A stretch of DNA of 64,000 bases from Mesorhizobium muleiense (lineage in GTDB: Bacteria > Pseudomonadota > Alphaproteobacteria > Rhizobiales > Rhizobiaceae), in the NCBI RefSeq assembly GCF_900099905.1, contig NZ_FNEE01000023.1:1-64000 (forward strand), read 5' to 3'. Position 1 is the stretch's first letter; the number at the start of each line of letters is the position of its first letter. Positions 33,989-43,569 of this stretch are shown here, one piece after another. Under the pieces are notes generated by a model. That model had not been told where the DNA came from. It ran no database searches and worked only from the letters and a program-made list of their open reading frames with translations. Both the position numbers and the translations under genes were made by a program.

Positions 33989-34591
33989 ATGGCCATCACC
34001 CCGCTCGACATCGCCAACATGGCGCTTGGCGTCCTCGACGAGGCGCCGGTCGACAGCCTTGATCAGGATGTCAAACCGGCCCGCCTGCTCAACCTGCATT
34101 TCGACCTGACCCGCGAGGCGGAGCTGATGAAACATGCCTGGGTGTTCGCAATCCTGGCGGCCGCCGTCGCCGGGTCCGATACCGGCAGTGGCGCGGGCAC
34201 GCTGAACTTTGCCTATGAATTGCCCGTGGACTGCCTGCGGCCTTTGCCGCTGACCCACAATGGCGAGCCGGATGGCGTGCCGATCGCGTGGCGCCAGGAA
34301 GCCGGCTTGATCTATTCCGACCAATCGAGCCCGCTGATCATCCGCTATATCGCCAACCTCACCGATCCGAACGACTGGGACGCGACGTTCACCGAAGTGC
34401 TGGTTGCAGCGCTTGCCGTCAAGATCGCGCATCCGCTGACCCACAAGGCGGGCATGATCGACATCGCCCGCGGTGCCTATAGCGCGGCGCTGGACGCGGC
34501 GCTCCACGCCAACGCCATCCAGCGTGGCGGCAGGTTTTCAACGTCGTCCTGGGCGGTCCAGCGCGGCGACAACCGGTTCCGGCGCGCCTGA
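33989..34591 (+). CDS. Tail tubular protein A-like (gatekeeper)
   Basis: A 200-residue protein like T7 gp11: ITPLDIANMALGVLDEAPVDSL, DLTREAELMKHAWVFA (the LxxxxWxFA motif), YELPVDCLRPLPL and LTDPNDWDATFTEVLVAALAVKIA. It should form the ring joining portal and nozzle. GGAGGCCTAAAACC lies before the ATG. Stop overlaps the next gene by 1 nt. Confidence 0.85.
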   Translation: MAITPLDIANMALGVLDEAPVDSLDQDVKPARLLNLHFDLTREAELMKHAWVFAILAAAVAGSDTGSGAGTLNFAYELPVDCLRPLPLTHNGEPDGVPIAWRQEAGLIYSDQSSPLIIRYIANLTDPNDWDATFTEVLVAALAVKIAHPLTHKAGMIDIARGAYSAALDAALHANAIQRGGRFSTSSWAVQRGDNRFRRA

Positions 34592-37047
34592 TGACGATGC
34601 TCTATCCCATCCAGGACACCTTCGTCCGCGGCGAAATCTCACCGCGATTGCACGCTCGCGCCTCGCTCGACCTATACAGGGCCGCGCTCTCCCGCTGCGA
34701 AAACTTTTTGACGCTTCCCCATGGTGGCATCCGGAAGCGCGGCGGCACCTATTTCTGCGCCGAGGTGAGGGATTCTTCCAAAGCGACGCGGCTGATCCCG
34801 TTCATCTTCTCGGCGGACCAGGCCTATGCGCTCGAATTCGGCGATCTCTACATCCGCGTCCATGCCTATGGCGCCCGCGTCGGGGTGGTTGAAGTGGTGA
34901 CGCCATACCTGGAGGCTGACCTGTTCGACCTGCAATTCGTCCAGTCCGCCGACCAGATGTGGATCACCCACAAAAACCACCTGCCGCAGGTTCTCACCCG
35001 CACGGCGCACACCGCATGGACGCTGGCCGAGTTCGTCTTTCTCGACGGCCCCTATGACGACATCAACACAAGCGCCACCACGCTGACGCCGGCCGAGACA
35101 GGCGCCGTTCATCCGGCGATGACCAGCAATACGCTGCCAACCGGCACCGCTGCATCCAGCGCCGGCACCGCATATCTCGCGTTCGACCGTGACAACAAGA
35201 CAGTCATAACGTTCGGTACGACCACCGGCGACGTGTCCTATGATTTTGCAGGCACCGCGACAAAGGTGTGCGACGGTTACTGGATACAGACTAGGGCGAA
35301 CGGCGGCTCCAGAGCACCGGTGTCATGGGATTTCCAGGGCTTCGATGGCACCAACTGGATCTCGCTTGACAGCCGGACGGCGGAAACCGGCTGGTCGCGC
35401 GGCGAGGTGCGGTTTTATGAGTTCCAGAACGAGACCGCCTATCAGTCCTATCGGATAGTGCTCAACGGATCCGAAGGCGACGACAACATGGACATAGCCG
35501 AGATGGGCTGGCACGAGGACGGCGACACGATGACGCCATTCGATCTCACGGCATCCTCGATCGTCGGCATCAATGACGGCACCGGCTTCCAGACCAGCGA
35601 TGTCGGCCGGACCATTCGCTTGCTCGGCTCGGATGCCGTCTGGCGCTGGGCGCGCATCACCAGCCGCAGCAGCGCGACCGTGGTCAAGGTCAGGCTGTAT
35701 GGGCATGCGCTGCCCAATCTCAGCCCGATCGCCCGCTGGCGCCTCGGCACCTTCGTTCCCGGCAAATATGTCCAGAGCGGTTCGCTGTACGAGGAGCGCC
35801 TGGCCTTCAGCCGAAAATTTTCCGTCTATGCCTCGGCAACCGGCGATTTCGAGAATTTCGCCACCGGCGAAAAGGACGACGACGCGCTTGAATTCGTCCA
35901 GGCCGGCGGCGGCCAGGCCAACGATATCACCTGGATTGCGGAATCCGACGGGGCGCTGATCATTGGCACCCTTGGCGGCATCCGGGCGCTGTCGGGCTCG
36001 GGCATCGACGAAGCGCTGACGCCGTCATCGTTCAAGAACCGCCGCTCCCGCACCTTTGGCTGCGCGCCGCTGCGCCCTGTCGACGCCGGGCAATCGTTCC
36101 TGTTCGTCACCAGGTCGCGCAAATCGATTGCAGAACTGACCCAGAGCGCGACCGGCAAATTCACCTCGGAGGATGTCGGGCAGGTTTCCGAGCATATCCC
36201 GAAGCAGGGTGTCGTCGAACTGGCATTCCAGACCGATCCCGACCCGCTGCTGTGGTTCCCGCTCGATAATGGCGAGTTGGGGGGATACACGCACCAGCCT
36301 TCGCAGGAAGTCCGCGGCATGCACCGGCATCGCATCGCCGGGTATTTCTCCGGTTCCGCGTTCTCAGATTCAGCATGGGGAATGGTCGAGAGCGCCGTGG
36401 TGACGCCGGGGCAGGACGGCAATGACGATCTGTGGCTGATCGTCAAGCGCACCATCGGCGGGGCAACCAGGCGTACTATCGAAATCAAGTCGGCGCCGTT
36501 CGAATATGGCGAGATTGCCGACGCATTTGAGGTCGATAGCGGTCTGACCTACAGCGGTGTGGCTACAGGAACGGTCACAGGGCTCGATCATCTCAACGGC
36601 GAGACGGTCGATGCCCTGGCGGATGGCGTGGTCTACAAGGGCCTTGTCGTGGCTACTGGGGCGGTTTCCTTGCCTGGTGGTGCGACGGCCGCCAAATGGC
36701 AGGTGGGCCTGCCGTATGAGGCGGGCGCCGACACGCTGGAACTCGATGTCGGCGGCAGGGATGGCTCGATCGTTGGGCGGCGCAAGAAAGTCGCCAAGGT
36801 CATTCTGTCGCTGTTCGAGACGGATACGACCGGGCTGGAGATTACTTCCATGCAGCGTGGGCGGTGGGAGCCGGTTCGTATTCCCTCTGTCGTGACCCCT
36901 GACAGTTCGGCCAACCTGTTCACCGGGAACGTGGAAGTGCCGATCGACGATAGTTGGGAAGGGCAGGGGCGGGTGAGAATCCGCCATACCAACCCGACAC
37001 CGTGCACCATCCGCGCGATCACGCCGGTGTTCGACAGTGAGGCGTAG
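34591..37047 (+). CDS. Tail nozzle / stabilisation protein with inserted discoidin-like domain
   Basis: An 818-residue tail protein in the position of T7 gp12 and the stabilisation proteins of BPP-1-like phages. N-terminus: TFVRGEISPRLHARASLDLYRAALSRCENF (in part) and GGIRKRGGTYF, then SADQMWITHKNHLPQVLTR. Residues ~185-310 look like an inserted F5/8 type C (discoidin/galactose-binding-like) domain: AYLAFDRDNKTVITFG, VSWDFQGFDGTNWISLDSRT, SYRIVLNGSEGDDNMDIAEM. The rest continues the nozzle fold with YEERLAFSRKFSVYASATGDF and SGIDEALTPSSFKNRR. The insert could bind host sugars. Confidence 0.85.
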   Translation: MTMLYPIQDTFVRGEISPRLHARASLDLYRAALSRCENFLTLPHGGIRKRGGTYFCAEVRDSSKATRLIPFIFSADQAYALEFGDLYIRVHAYGARVGVVEVVTPYLEADLFDLQFVQSADQMWITHKNHLPQVLTRTAHTAWTLAEFVFLDGPYDDINTSATTLTPAETGAVHPAMTSNTLPTGTAASSAGTAYLAFDRDNKTVITFGTTTGDVSYDFAGTATKVCDGYWIQTRANGGSRAPVSWDFQGFDGTNWISLDSRTAETGWSRGEVRFYEFQNETAYQSYRIVLNGSEGDDNMDIAEMGWHEDGDTMTPFDLTASSIVGINDGTGFQTSDVGRTIRLLGSDAVWRWARITSRSSATVVKVRLYGHALPNLSPIARWRLGTFVPGKYVQSGSLYEERLAFSRKFSVYASATGDFENFATGEKDDDALEFVQAGGGQANDITWIAESDGALIIGTLGGIRALSGSGIDEALTPSSFKNRRSRTFGCAPLRPVDAGQSFLFVTRSRKSIAELTQSATGKFTSEDVGQVSEHIPKQGVVELAFQTDPDPLLWFPLDNGELGGYTHQPSQEVRGMHRHRIAGYFSGSAFSDSAWGMVESAVVTPGQDGNDDLWLIVKRTIGGATRRTIEIKSAPFEYGEIADAFEVDSGLTYSGVATGTVTGLDHLNGETVDALADGVVYKGLVVATGAVSLPGGATAAKWQVGLPYEAGADTLELDVGGRDGSIVGRRKKVAKVILSLFETDTTGLEITSMQRGRWEPVRIPSVVTPDSSANLFTGNVEVPIDDSWEGQGRVRIRHTNPTPCTIRAITPVFDSEA

Positions 37048-37053
37048 TTCAAA

Positions 37054-37088
37054 CTGCCGATCTCCCCCTCAAGGGGGGAGATTGCGCG
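37054..37088. repeat. Short family A hairpin
   Basis: CTGCCGATCTCCCCCTCAAG followed by GGGGGGAGATTG: the CTCCCCC/GGGGGAG core hairpin of family A alone. Lies between two phage genes. Confidence 0.6.
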
Positions 37089-37128
37089 CTCAGCCCTTCC
37101 ATCACTCCCTTAAAAGGACCCCGCTTCG

Positions 37129-37788
37129 ATGACCCCATCCCCGCATGCCGAAGCTCTCGGCAGGGCGCGGACGGCTGCCGATTTTGCTGCCGTCATCGCC
37201 TTGCTCGACAGCGACCTCAAAACTGCTGCCGCCCGCAAACAGGAACTGGAAAAGGCCAAGGGTCGTGCGATGTTCGGCCGTGGCGACCTGGCGGCGGCGC
37301 GCATTGCGCTCTCCGAGGCCAACGCCGTCGTTGCGCTGCTGGAAAAAACCCGTGAGGCGGCGAACGAGCGCCATGCCGCCGCGCAAAGCGAAGACTGCGT
37401 CGACATCGCAGCACTTGCCGACGAGATCAGGGCAAACGCCGCTTCCCTCGACGAGCGCTGGCGCATGGCCCACTGGCTGGTCGAGCAGCTGCGCCAGCAA
37501 TTGTTCGACGCCGATGCCTTGCGCGGTGCCGTCGCCACCGTGAACAGCCAGCTCGACGCCGCCGGCGTCGCCAACCTGAAAATCAACCCGACCGCCGTCC
37601 GGCGCGCCGCCGTGACCGGGCCGCGAGCGACAGCTCCGGCTCGTCTCAGCGCGGCAGCGATCCAGGCCGACAGACTGCTTTTGTCGCTGCTCAGCCCCGG
37701 CGGCGCGCTCGACCCGCGACCGCCGCTTGGCGCGCCGGTCGGAGGCATCGCGGGTCGATATTCGCTGCGTGGCCGAGGCCGCGGCTGA
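37129..37788 (+). CDS. Phage coiled-coil protein of unknown function
   Basis: A 219-residue Ala-rich helical protein (AADFAAVIALLDSDLKTAAARKQELEKAKGR in part, RIALSEANAVVALLEKTREAANERHAAAQ) with coiled-coil character and a C-terminal PARLSAAAIQADRLLLSLLSPGG. It lies between the nozzle and internal virion protein genes, 2 nt before the next, so it is likely a virion or assembly protein. No family recognised. Confidence 0.6.
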   Translation: MTPSPHAEALGRARTAADFAAVIALLDSDLKTAAARKQELEKAKGRAMFGRGDLAAARIALSEANAVVALLEKTREAANERHAAAQSEDCVDIAALADEIRANAASLDERWRMAHWLVEQLRQQLFDADALRGAVATVNSQLDAAGVANLKINPTAVRRAAVTGPRATAPARLSAAAIQADRLLLSLLSPGGALDPRPPLGAPVGGIAGRYSLRGRGRG

Positions 37789-37790
37789 CC

Positions 37791-38282
37791 ATGTGCACGC
37801 TTGCCCTTATCGGCACGGCTCTCTCGGTCGGCGGCGCGCTGGTCGAAGGCCAGCAGTCGCGGCAGATGGCCGACTATCAGGCCAGAGCCTATGAGCAGCA
37901 GGCGCAGGCCGACGCGCAAGCCGCCGCCTTCGAGCAGGCCCAGGAACGCCACAAGCAGGATCTGTTGCTGTCGCAGGCGCGCGCCCGGGCCGGCGCCTCG
38001 GGGGTCGCCCTGTCAGGCTCACCGAGCGAGGTGCTCGCCGCCAATGCAAGGCAGGGCCAGCTCGACATCAAGGCGATCCAGTACGGCTCGCAGCTGCGCC
38101 AGAACAATTTGACCACGCAGGCCGCCATCTCGCGCTTTTCCGGCAGGCAGGCGGCGGCTGCCTCGATCTTCAGGGCCGGCGGCAATCTCGTGTCCGGCCT
38201 TTCCGGGCTGTACGACCCGAAGAAAGCGGTGACGTTCGGCAACAGCGCCTTTCCGCCGGCGCCGGGCGGAGGGCTCTACTGA
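37791..38282 (+). CDS. Internal virion protein, gp14-like
   Basis: A 163-residue protein with a hydrophobic Gly-rich N-terminus (LALIGTALSVGGALVEGQQS), a long Gln/Ala-rich coiled coil (QARAYEQQAQADAQAAAFEQAQERHKQDLLL in part) and SQARARAGASGVALSGSPSEVL. This matches T7 gp14-type core proteins that are ejected to form the outer-membrane channel. Stop and next start overlap (position 38282). Confidence 0.72.
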   Translation: MCTLALIGTALSVGGALVEGQQSRQMADYQARAYEQQAQADAQAAAFEQAQERHKQDLLLSQARARAGASGVALSGSPSEVLAANARQGQLDIKAIQYGSQLRQNNLTTQAAISRFSGRQAAAASIFRAGGNLVSGLSGLYDPKKAVTFGNSAFPPAPGGGLY

Positions 38283-39139
38283 TGGCGACCATCCCCCTCC
38301 AGCTCGCCCAGCGCCGGCTCGACAGCGGCAGCGTGGTTTCCTATCCCGACAACTCGCCGGTCGGCGCCGCGATGCAGGGCTTTGGCGACGAGCTCGCGGC
38401 CGTCGCCGAGCGTTTCCGCCAGCAGAAGCAGCAGCAGGACGCGTTCGACGCCGAGGTCATCGGCCGCGAGCTGAACGGACAGATCGCCCAGGCCGAGAAA
38501 GAAGCGATCCAGAATGCGCCGGCCGACGGCCGCGGCCTGCACGACGCCATGTATGGCCAGGCACGCAACGGTGTCGTCAAGCCCGGCCTGTTCGACAAGA
38601 TCTTCGACAGCACCGTGCCAAAAATGCCGGAAAGCGAACGCGCCAGCTTCATCAGGCAAAAAGAGGCGATGAGATTGGCCGGGTCGGCGCGCATGGCCGC
38701 ACAGCAGTATGCGCGCCGCCAGGACTATGAGCAGGCCGAATGGTCCAAGGCGCAGGCTGCGGAACTCGATGCCATCGCGCAGAGCGACCCGGACGACAGC
38801 GCGACGTTCGAGGCGATCAGGCGGAGCGGGTTCGACTTCATCGCCAAGATGGGCAGCCCGGTGGCCCGGCAGCTGGCCGAAACCGGCTGGCGCAGCAACA
38901 CGGCAAAGGCGCTCGCCCAGGCGATGCTCGCCAAGGACCCGAGGCGCGCTGCCGAAATGCTGGGTACTGCGCCGGCCGCGCAGGCCGGTGACGGTGAAAC
39001 CACAGGCGCTGATGGCACTGATCTGTCGGCGGAAAACCCGAATGGGCCCGCTTCGGGCGACGACCGCCTTGCTGATCTGACGCCCGACGACAGGGTTGCG
39101 CTCGCCCGGCTGGCCGGCGTCTCGATGACGCAAAACTGA
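38282..39139 (+). CDS. Internal virion protein, gp15-like, possibly truncated
   Basis: A 285-residue protein: SYPDNSPVGAAMQGFGDELAAVAERFRQQKQQQDAFD (in part), a helical middle with LHDAMYGQARNGVVKPGLFDKIFD, and TPDDRVALARLAGVSMTQN at the end. Position and helices fit the N-terminal part of the second ejection protein in podoviruses. In relatives this protein is often longer and followed by a very large gp16-like protein; neither is seen here, so a deletion downstream is likely. Confidence 0.6.
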   Translation: MATIPLQLAQRRLDSGSVVSYPDNSPVGAAMQGFGDELAAVAERFRQQKQQQDAFDAEVIGRELNGQIAQAEKEAIQNAPADGRGLHDAMYGQARNGVVKPGLFDKIFDSTVPKMPESERASFIRQKEAMRLAGSARMAAQQYARRQDYEQAEWSKAQAAELDAIAQSDPDDSATFEAIRRSGFDFIAKMGSPVARQLAETGWRSNTAKALAQAMLAKDPRRAAEMLGTAPAAQAGDGETTGADGTDLSAENPNGPASGDDRLADLTPDDRVALARLAGVSMTQN

Positions 39140-39402
39140 TGTCGGCACCGGCGACCTGGCCAGGTTCTTCTCGTCACCTGGGCTGTTGCATCTTTAATGG
39201 CTTCTTCATGTTAGTGGGCTTTTTTATGGGAAAACCCAAAGCCCCTCGCAGGCATGGGGTCGTTTTCAGCGATAAGAGCGACGGCGGCCTTTCTTACAAC
39301 ACAGACTTGTGGTTCTGGATTTGAAATTCCCATGCGCTGATGCGATCATTGGCAAATCCACCTCGCCCATGCAGGCTTCTCAGATGAAGGACTGACCCTA
39401 CC
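39140..39402. other. Intergenic where the large internal virion gene would be expected
   Basis: Contains a nested hairpin GGGCTTT...AAAGCCC (39216-39244) with inner GGG/CCC but no T-run after it. A 61-codon open frame beginning at the preceding stop has no support. Confidence 0.4.
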
Positions 39403-39426
39403 TTGTTGCGCCTAGATTCTTTTCCG

Positions 39427-39789
39427 ATGCTGGCAAGGATCGTTTTTCCGATCACGTTGGCCGGCGTTCTCCTGCTCACGCTTCTGCCGGCGCGGTTCTT
39501 GCCCGAACTCGGCACGGCCGTCACGCTTTACGACGACAAGCTGCAGCACGCCATCGCCTTCGCGGTGCTGGCGGCCCTGGGAAGCCTCGGCTGGCCGGAA
39601 CACAGGACAAGGCTGATTGTCCTCCTCGCCTTTACCGGCGCGGCGATCGAGGTGCTTCAGGGCGCGCAACTCATCGGGCGCGATCTGGATGGGTTCGACT
39701 GGGTTGCCGACTGCGCCGGCATGGCGTTGGGACTGACAATCGCCGGGACAAGCAGGCGCGTTGGCAAGCGCGTCGGCGGATTGCCGTAG
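39427..39789 (+). CDS. VanZ-like membrane protein
   Basis: A 120-residue protein with three to four membrane segments: ARIVFPITLAGVLLLTLLPA, YDDKLQHAIAFAVLAALGSL (the VanZ-type DKxxHxxAFxxL motif), LIVLLAFTGAAIEVLQG and DFDW-like GFDWVADCAGMALGLTIAG. VanZ-like proteins are widespread membrane proteins of unclear role. TTG at 39403 is an alternative start. It is bacterial rather than phage in style and interrupts the virion gene order. Confidence 0.75.
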   Translation: MLARIVFPITLAGVLLLTLLPARFLPELGTAVTLYDDKLQHAIAFAVLAALGSLGWPEHRTRLIVLLAFTGAAIEVLQGAQLIGRDLDGFDWVADCAGMALGLTIAGTSRRVGKRVGGLP

Positions 39790-40094
39790 GTCGTCATCCC
39801 AAGGCGATCCATGCCGCGACATCAACCGAGCTGCGGCGGTTCAGGATAAAAGCGCTCCGTAGCGATCCTTCGCGCCCCCCTCTGTCCTGCCGGACATCTC
39901 CCCCACTTGGGGGGAGATCGGCCTCCATCACTGATTTCGCCAACCACCAACGTTGAAAAAAGGACGCTGTCCGCGAAGCTGCCAATCTCCCGCGTTGTGG
40001 GGGCGCTGTCCATCGGCGATCAAAAGAGGGCTTACGGCCAATCGCAGACGTTGGAGAAAGACCGCGCGTCCCGCGCCCGCTGAAATCACTTTCA
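39790..40094. repeat. Repeat-filled gap with family A copy (39871-39923)
   Basis: 39871-39923 carries CGCGCCCCCCTCTGTCCTGC, CGGACATCTCCCCCACTTGG and GGGGAGATCGG. The remainder (39950-40090) has partial family A words (GACGCTGTCC, CTGCCAATCTCCC) and no gene. Confidence 0.65.
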
Positions 40095-40119
40095 AGCCTC
40101 GCTTCGCGGGGCTTTTTTT
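40095..40119 (+). terminator. Rho-independent terminator before the tail fibre gene
   Basis: AGCCTCGC (40095-40102) pairs with GCGGGGCT (40106-40113), loop TTC, followed by seven T. It lies 15 nt before the tail fibre ATG, so it would stop read-through into that gene unless anti-terminated, or belongs to a short upstream transcript. Confidence 0.75.
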
Positions 40120-40133
40120 ATGGAGCAAGCCTG

Positions 40134-43100
40134 ATGGCCCGACCCGCAACTGCCGCCGTTCGACTTCTGACCGGCGAACGCGAACCCGTGCGCGTGGCGA
40201 CCACGGCCAGCATCCTGCTCCATCGCCTGCAGACCATCGACGGCGTGCCGGCTGAGGTCGGCGACCGCGTGCTGGTCAAGGACCAGGCCGACCCGACGCA
40301 GAACGGCATCTACACGGTGAGCGAAGGCGAATGGTTCCGCGCCGCCGACGCGCGCACCGCCCGCACCTTGCAAAAGGGAACGACGGTCCACACCCAGATC
40401 GGGTCGGTCAATGCCGGCCGGGTATTTGAATTCAGCGCCGACGAGCCGGTGGTGGGCAGCGACGCCATCACCATTGCCCCGTTCGTGCCGCCCGATATTT
40501 CGCAGGTGGTCGGTGCGGTGGTGACGCTGCGCGATGAAACGCAGGTGCTGAAGCATGCCAGCGCGGCCAGCGCCGGCCAGGCCGCCGCCAGCGCGTCCAC
40601 CTCTGCTGCCAATGCCGCACAGACCGCCGCCGATGTCGCTTCCACGGCGGCCAACCTGGCCGGCGCCCAGGCGGCACGCGACGCGTCGCTGTATGGCAAG
40701 GGCATCTTCCCGACGACGGCCGCCGCGTTCGGCTTCGGCGTGGCTGGCTTCAGTGCCCTGGTCGGCGGCGCCGGCGGCACGGACGGCACGTTCGATCTGG
40801 CGTTTACCGGCGGCGCCGGTTCTGGCGCCGCAGGACGCTTCGTTGTCGCTGGCGGTGCTGTGACGATGATCCTGATCACGGCACCCGGCTCCTACGCGGC
40901 GGCGCCGGCTTTCAGCTTTGCGGCCTCTGCGGGATTGGCGGGCGCAAGTGCGGCGGCGGTTTTGGGCCGGAATGTTGAAGTTGGTGAGTACTTTTGGACC
41001 GAGGTCAGCGACGGCATCATGGGAATGTACACCGTGGCGGCTGGGCCTGTTGCCGTCGACACCGGTGTTCGCGCGTCGGCAGCGGAAGTTGTCGGCTTGA
41101 TCGGGTCGCGGACGGTTGGGCCGGTCCTGATCACGGGCTCCGTCGGCGGCACGGCTGTTACCAATACCAGCGCCTATTATTGGCCGGGCTCTCTGTCGGC
41201 TGTCGATGAGTATCTGTCGAGCCTTGAACTTGGCTTCGGCGCTGGAGCAGGAACAATCCATATCGTAATTGCCCACGCCGAGGGCGATGGCACTTTAACT
41301 CTCGTCTCTGAACAAACGATCCCTGTCGTTGCCGGCCCGTCTTCCGTCAACTCGGGTCTTTCGATCCTGAAGCCAGCCGGCAGTGTCATGGGCCTGCAAC
41401 GGACAGGAGCCGGCACGTGGTATTACACGGCGGGGGCCATTCCGAACGGCGAAAGCAAGTGGCTCACGGCGACGGTTCCTGCGTCACACACAGCCAAGAC
41501 CGTTGACTTTGTCAATGGTCCGCAATGGAAAGCCACTTTCACGGGCGAAGTCGGCACAAAGGCGCGTGCAGCCTACGACACCGCAAACGATCTGGTCGAC
41601 ATCGTCGGCACTGAGCAGGTGGTCGGCTGGCCGAACCTGGTCAACACCGGCACGAATACCCCGGCGAACTACAGCGTCGTCATGCAAACGCCAGCGCCGG
41701 CCGATGGATACATCACCGAAATCGATGTCGGTGCCAGCGGGGCCGGCACGGCCAACATTCACGTCGTCCAGTACAATGGCGATCTAACCGTGAACGTGAT
41801 CAGCACGCATCAGATCACGTTGGCCAATGGTGTGAGCGAAATCCCCCTCAGCATACCGATTGCAGCGGGGCAGTATCCGGCAATCAGCGGCGGCGGCTAC
41901 AAGTTTCAGAACAGCGTCAACCCGCAAGGCATCCCCGCATGGATCAGGTCTGGCGTGCTGTCGAACGGCGCTATTGTGGCATCATCGACCCTGCACCGCT
42001 ATGAAGTTGCGTTCACGATCAAAACTGGCCTCATCGCCGACGCTGCGCGGGCTCTGACAGGCGGCACACAGAACACCGGCATGAACCTGCTGGCGGACGC
42101 CGACCCGAATGGCGTCGTTGACGCGACCGCAATCTTTGCCTCGGCCGCTGCTGCCCATCCAAACCCGTATGTGCCGCCCGGCAGCTTCGCGTTGACGGCT
42201 ATGCCTAAGTCGGGTGACGGTTTTTGGGGACCAGGAAAGCCGTTCGTCGGCGGCCGGAGGTTCTTCGTTCCGGCCCGCCCGTCGCTGTTCAATCTCTATG
42301 ATGGCTTCCGGGCCAAGATGGCAGAGCATATCGCCAACAACGATGTGCTCTGCTTGATCGCCGATAGCATCGGTCTTTGGGCGTTGGCCAGCAATGGCCC
42401 GGCGCATTGGTTTAATCGAGTTACCCAATTTGCCAATCTCGGCATTGCCGATGACGAGCCGGGCATGACGGCGCTGCGGCCAAGCTCCACCTACACGCCG
42501 GCCTTCTATGGCGTTGCGACCAGCGGAACCGTCTCGACGGGAACGCGCGGGCCACTTGGCGAAAGCATCATCCTTGCGGATGGCGCGTCCCTGGCGTTCA
42601 CTGGAGCTTATGAACAGGTCGATGTCCACTACACCCGGGACGCCGGTCAAGGTTCGCTTGCCTTCGCTTTCGACGGTGGCGGGGCGTACAAGACCGTCAA
42701 TGCTGCCGGCGCTCTGGCGCTCGATCAATATTCCGGCCCGTCGATGACGGGGCAGGCTGCCAGCGGCAATTACACACTGACGGCGGTAGGCGGCCCCGTC
42801 GAAATTACCGGGCTTATCCGTCTTGGAGTTAAGGCGCCGGGATCGCGCCCTCGACTGCGCTCACTGCGCGCCGCGCATGGGAGCTATACTTTCGCGTCGT
42901 TTAATACGGCGCGTCTTACCTCGGCAATCGTTCAAGCGAGCTATGCTGGCGGCAAGATCGTTCCGATTCTCGCACTTGGCATCAACGACAGTTTTGGTAC
43001 CGCGCCGGCTACGATTTCAACGAACATCACTGCGGTGCTTAATACGCTGGAGGCAGCTGCCGCACCTCGCATCCTTGCGATGCCGCCGACGCGCCCGTCT

Positions 43101-43316
43101 TCGGCCTGGGATGGTAGCTACACTGGAGGGCGGACTTACGACGCGGCGCTTGGCCCTATCCGCCAGACATACCGGTCACGAAACGTGCTGACGATCCCGA
43201 TTGATGGTTTCGATTATATCGACGCTGGAGCCTATCAAGAGGGGCTTCACTTCAACGACGTCGGCCATGACAGCAACGCCTTGCGCTTCATCGAATATAT
43301 CGCGGAGAGGGGATAG
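40134..43316 (+). CDS. Tail fibre/tailspike protein with C-terminal SGNH hydrolase domain
   Basis: A 1060-residue receptor-binding protein. Residues 1-120 are a tail-attachment domain (VRVATTASILLHRLQTIDGV, DRVLVKDQADPTQNGIYTVSEGEWFRAADA in part) common in phage fibres; ~145-185 an Ala/Ser-rich coiled region; several beta-rich repeats follow. From ~735 an SGNH/GDSL-type hydrolase: LIADSIGLW (nucleophile Ser in block I), LGINDSF (Asn block III, ~950) and HFNDVGH (Asp-x-x-His block V, ~1040). Such domains deacetylate host polysaccharide. TATGGAGC gives a ribosome-binding site. Confidence 0.85.
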   Translation: MARPATAAVRLLTGEREPVRVATTASILLHRLQTIDGVPAEVGDRVLVKDQADPTQNGIYTVSEGEWFRAADARTARTLQKGTTVHTQIGSVNAGRVFEFSADEPVVGSDAITIAPFVPPDISQVVGAVVTLRDETQVLKHASAASAGQAAASASTSAANAAQTAADVASTAANLAGAQAARDASLYGKGIFPTTAAAFGFGVAGFSALVGGAGGTDGTFDLAFTGGAGSGAAGRFVVAGGAVTMILITAPGSYAAAPAFSFAASAGLAGASAAAVLGRNVEVGEYFWTEVSDGIMGMYTVAAGPVAVDTGVRASAAEVVGLIGSRTVGPVLITGSVGGTAVTNTSAYYWPGSLSAVDEYLSSLELGFGAGAGTIHIVIAHAEGDGTLTLVSEQTIPVVAGPSSVNSGLSILKPAGSVMGLQRTGAGTWYYTAGAIPNGESKWLTATVPASHTAKTVDFVNGPQWKATFTGEVGTKARAAYDTANDLVDIVGTEQVVGWPNLVNTGTNTPANYSVVMQTPAPADGYITEIDVGASGAGTANIHVVQYNGDLTVNVISTHQITLANGVSEIPLSIPIAAGQYPAISGGGYKFQNSVNPQGIPAWIRSGVLSNGAIVASSTLHRYEVAFTIKTGLIADAARALTGGTQNTGMNLLADADPNGVVDATAIFASAAAAHPNPYVPPGSFALTAMPKSGDGFWGPGKPFVGGRRFFVPARPSLFNLYDGFRAKMAEHIANNDVLCLIADSIGLWALASNGPAHWFNRVTQFANLGIADDEPGMTALRPSSTYTPAFYGVATSGTVSTGTRGPLGESIILADGASLAFTGAYEQVDVHYTRDAGQGSLAFAFDGGGAYKTVNAAGALALDQYSGPSMTGQAASGNYTLTAVGGPVEITGLIRLGVKAPGSRPRLRSLRAAHGSYTFASFNTARLTSAIVQASYAGGKIVPILALGINDSFGTAPATISTNITAVLNTLEAAAAPRILAMPPTRPSSAWDGSYTGGRTYDAALGPIRQTYRSRNVLTIPIDGFDYIDAGAYQEGLHFNDVGHDSNALRFIEYIAERG

Positions 43317-43320
43317 GCAA

Positions 43321-43536
43321 ATGGCACAGGCAATTCAGCACAAGGGTGAGACGGTAGCCAAACTCCGGGAAGGCGAGGAGTGGGTCGTTGTCGGCACCAA
43401 GATCGAGCGGCATGGGCTACCTCACGTCGACACTGTACATGTCGGACGAGCTGCATCCGAATGCAGCCGGCAACCTGCCACCTATGACGCCGAATGCCTG
43501 CGTCAAATGGTGCGTCGGGGTCTCTTCGATGCCTAG
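43321..43536 (+). CDS. Small protein after the tail fibre
   Basis: A 71-residue protein (MAQAIQHKGETVAKLREGEEW...). The ATG is 4 nt after the fibre stop. No family recognised. Possible fibre chaperone or second small tail component by position only. Confidence 0.5.
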   Translation: MAQAIQHKGETVAKLREGEEWVVVGTKIERHGLPHVDTVHVGRAASECSRQPATYDAECLRQMVRRGLFDA

Positions 43537-43569
43537 ACTGAAATGGTAGCGTGTGGCAGATGTTCGCAA

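Noticed and set aside
39216-39244. Rho-independent terminator after the gp15-like gene
   Set aside because: The hairpin is real but no T-run follows it on either strand.
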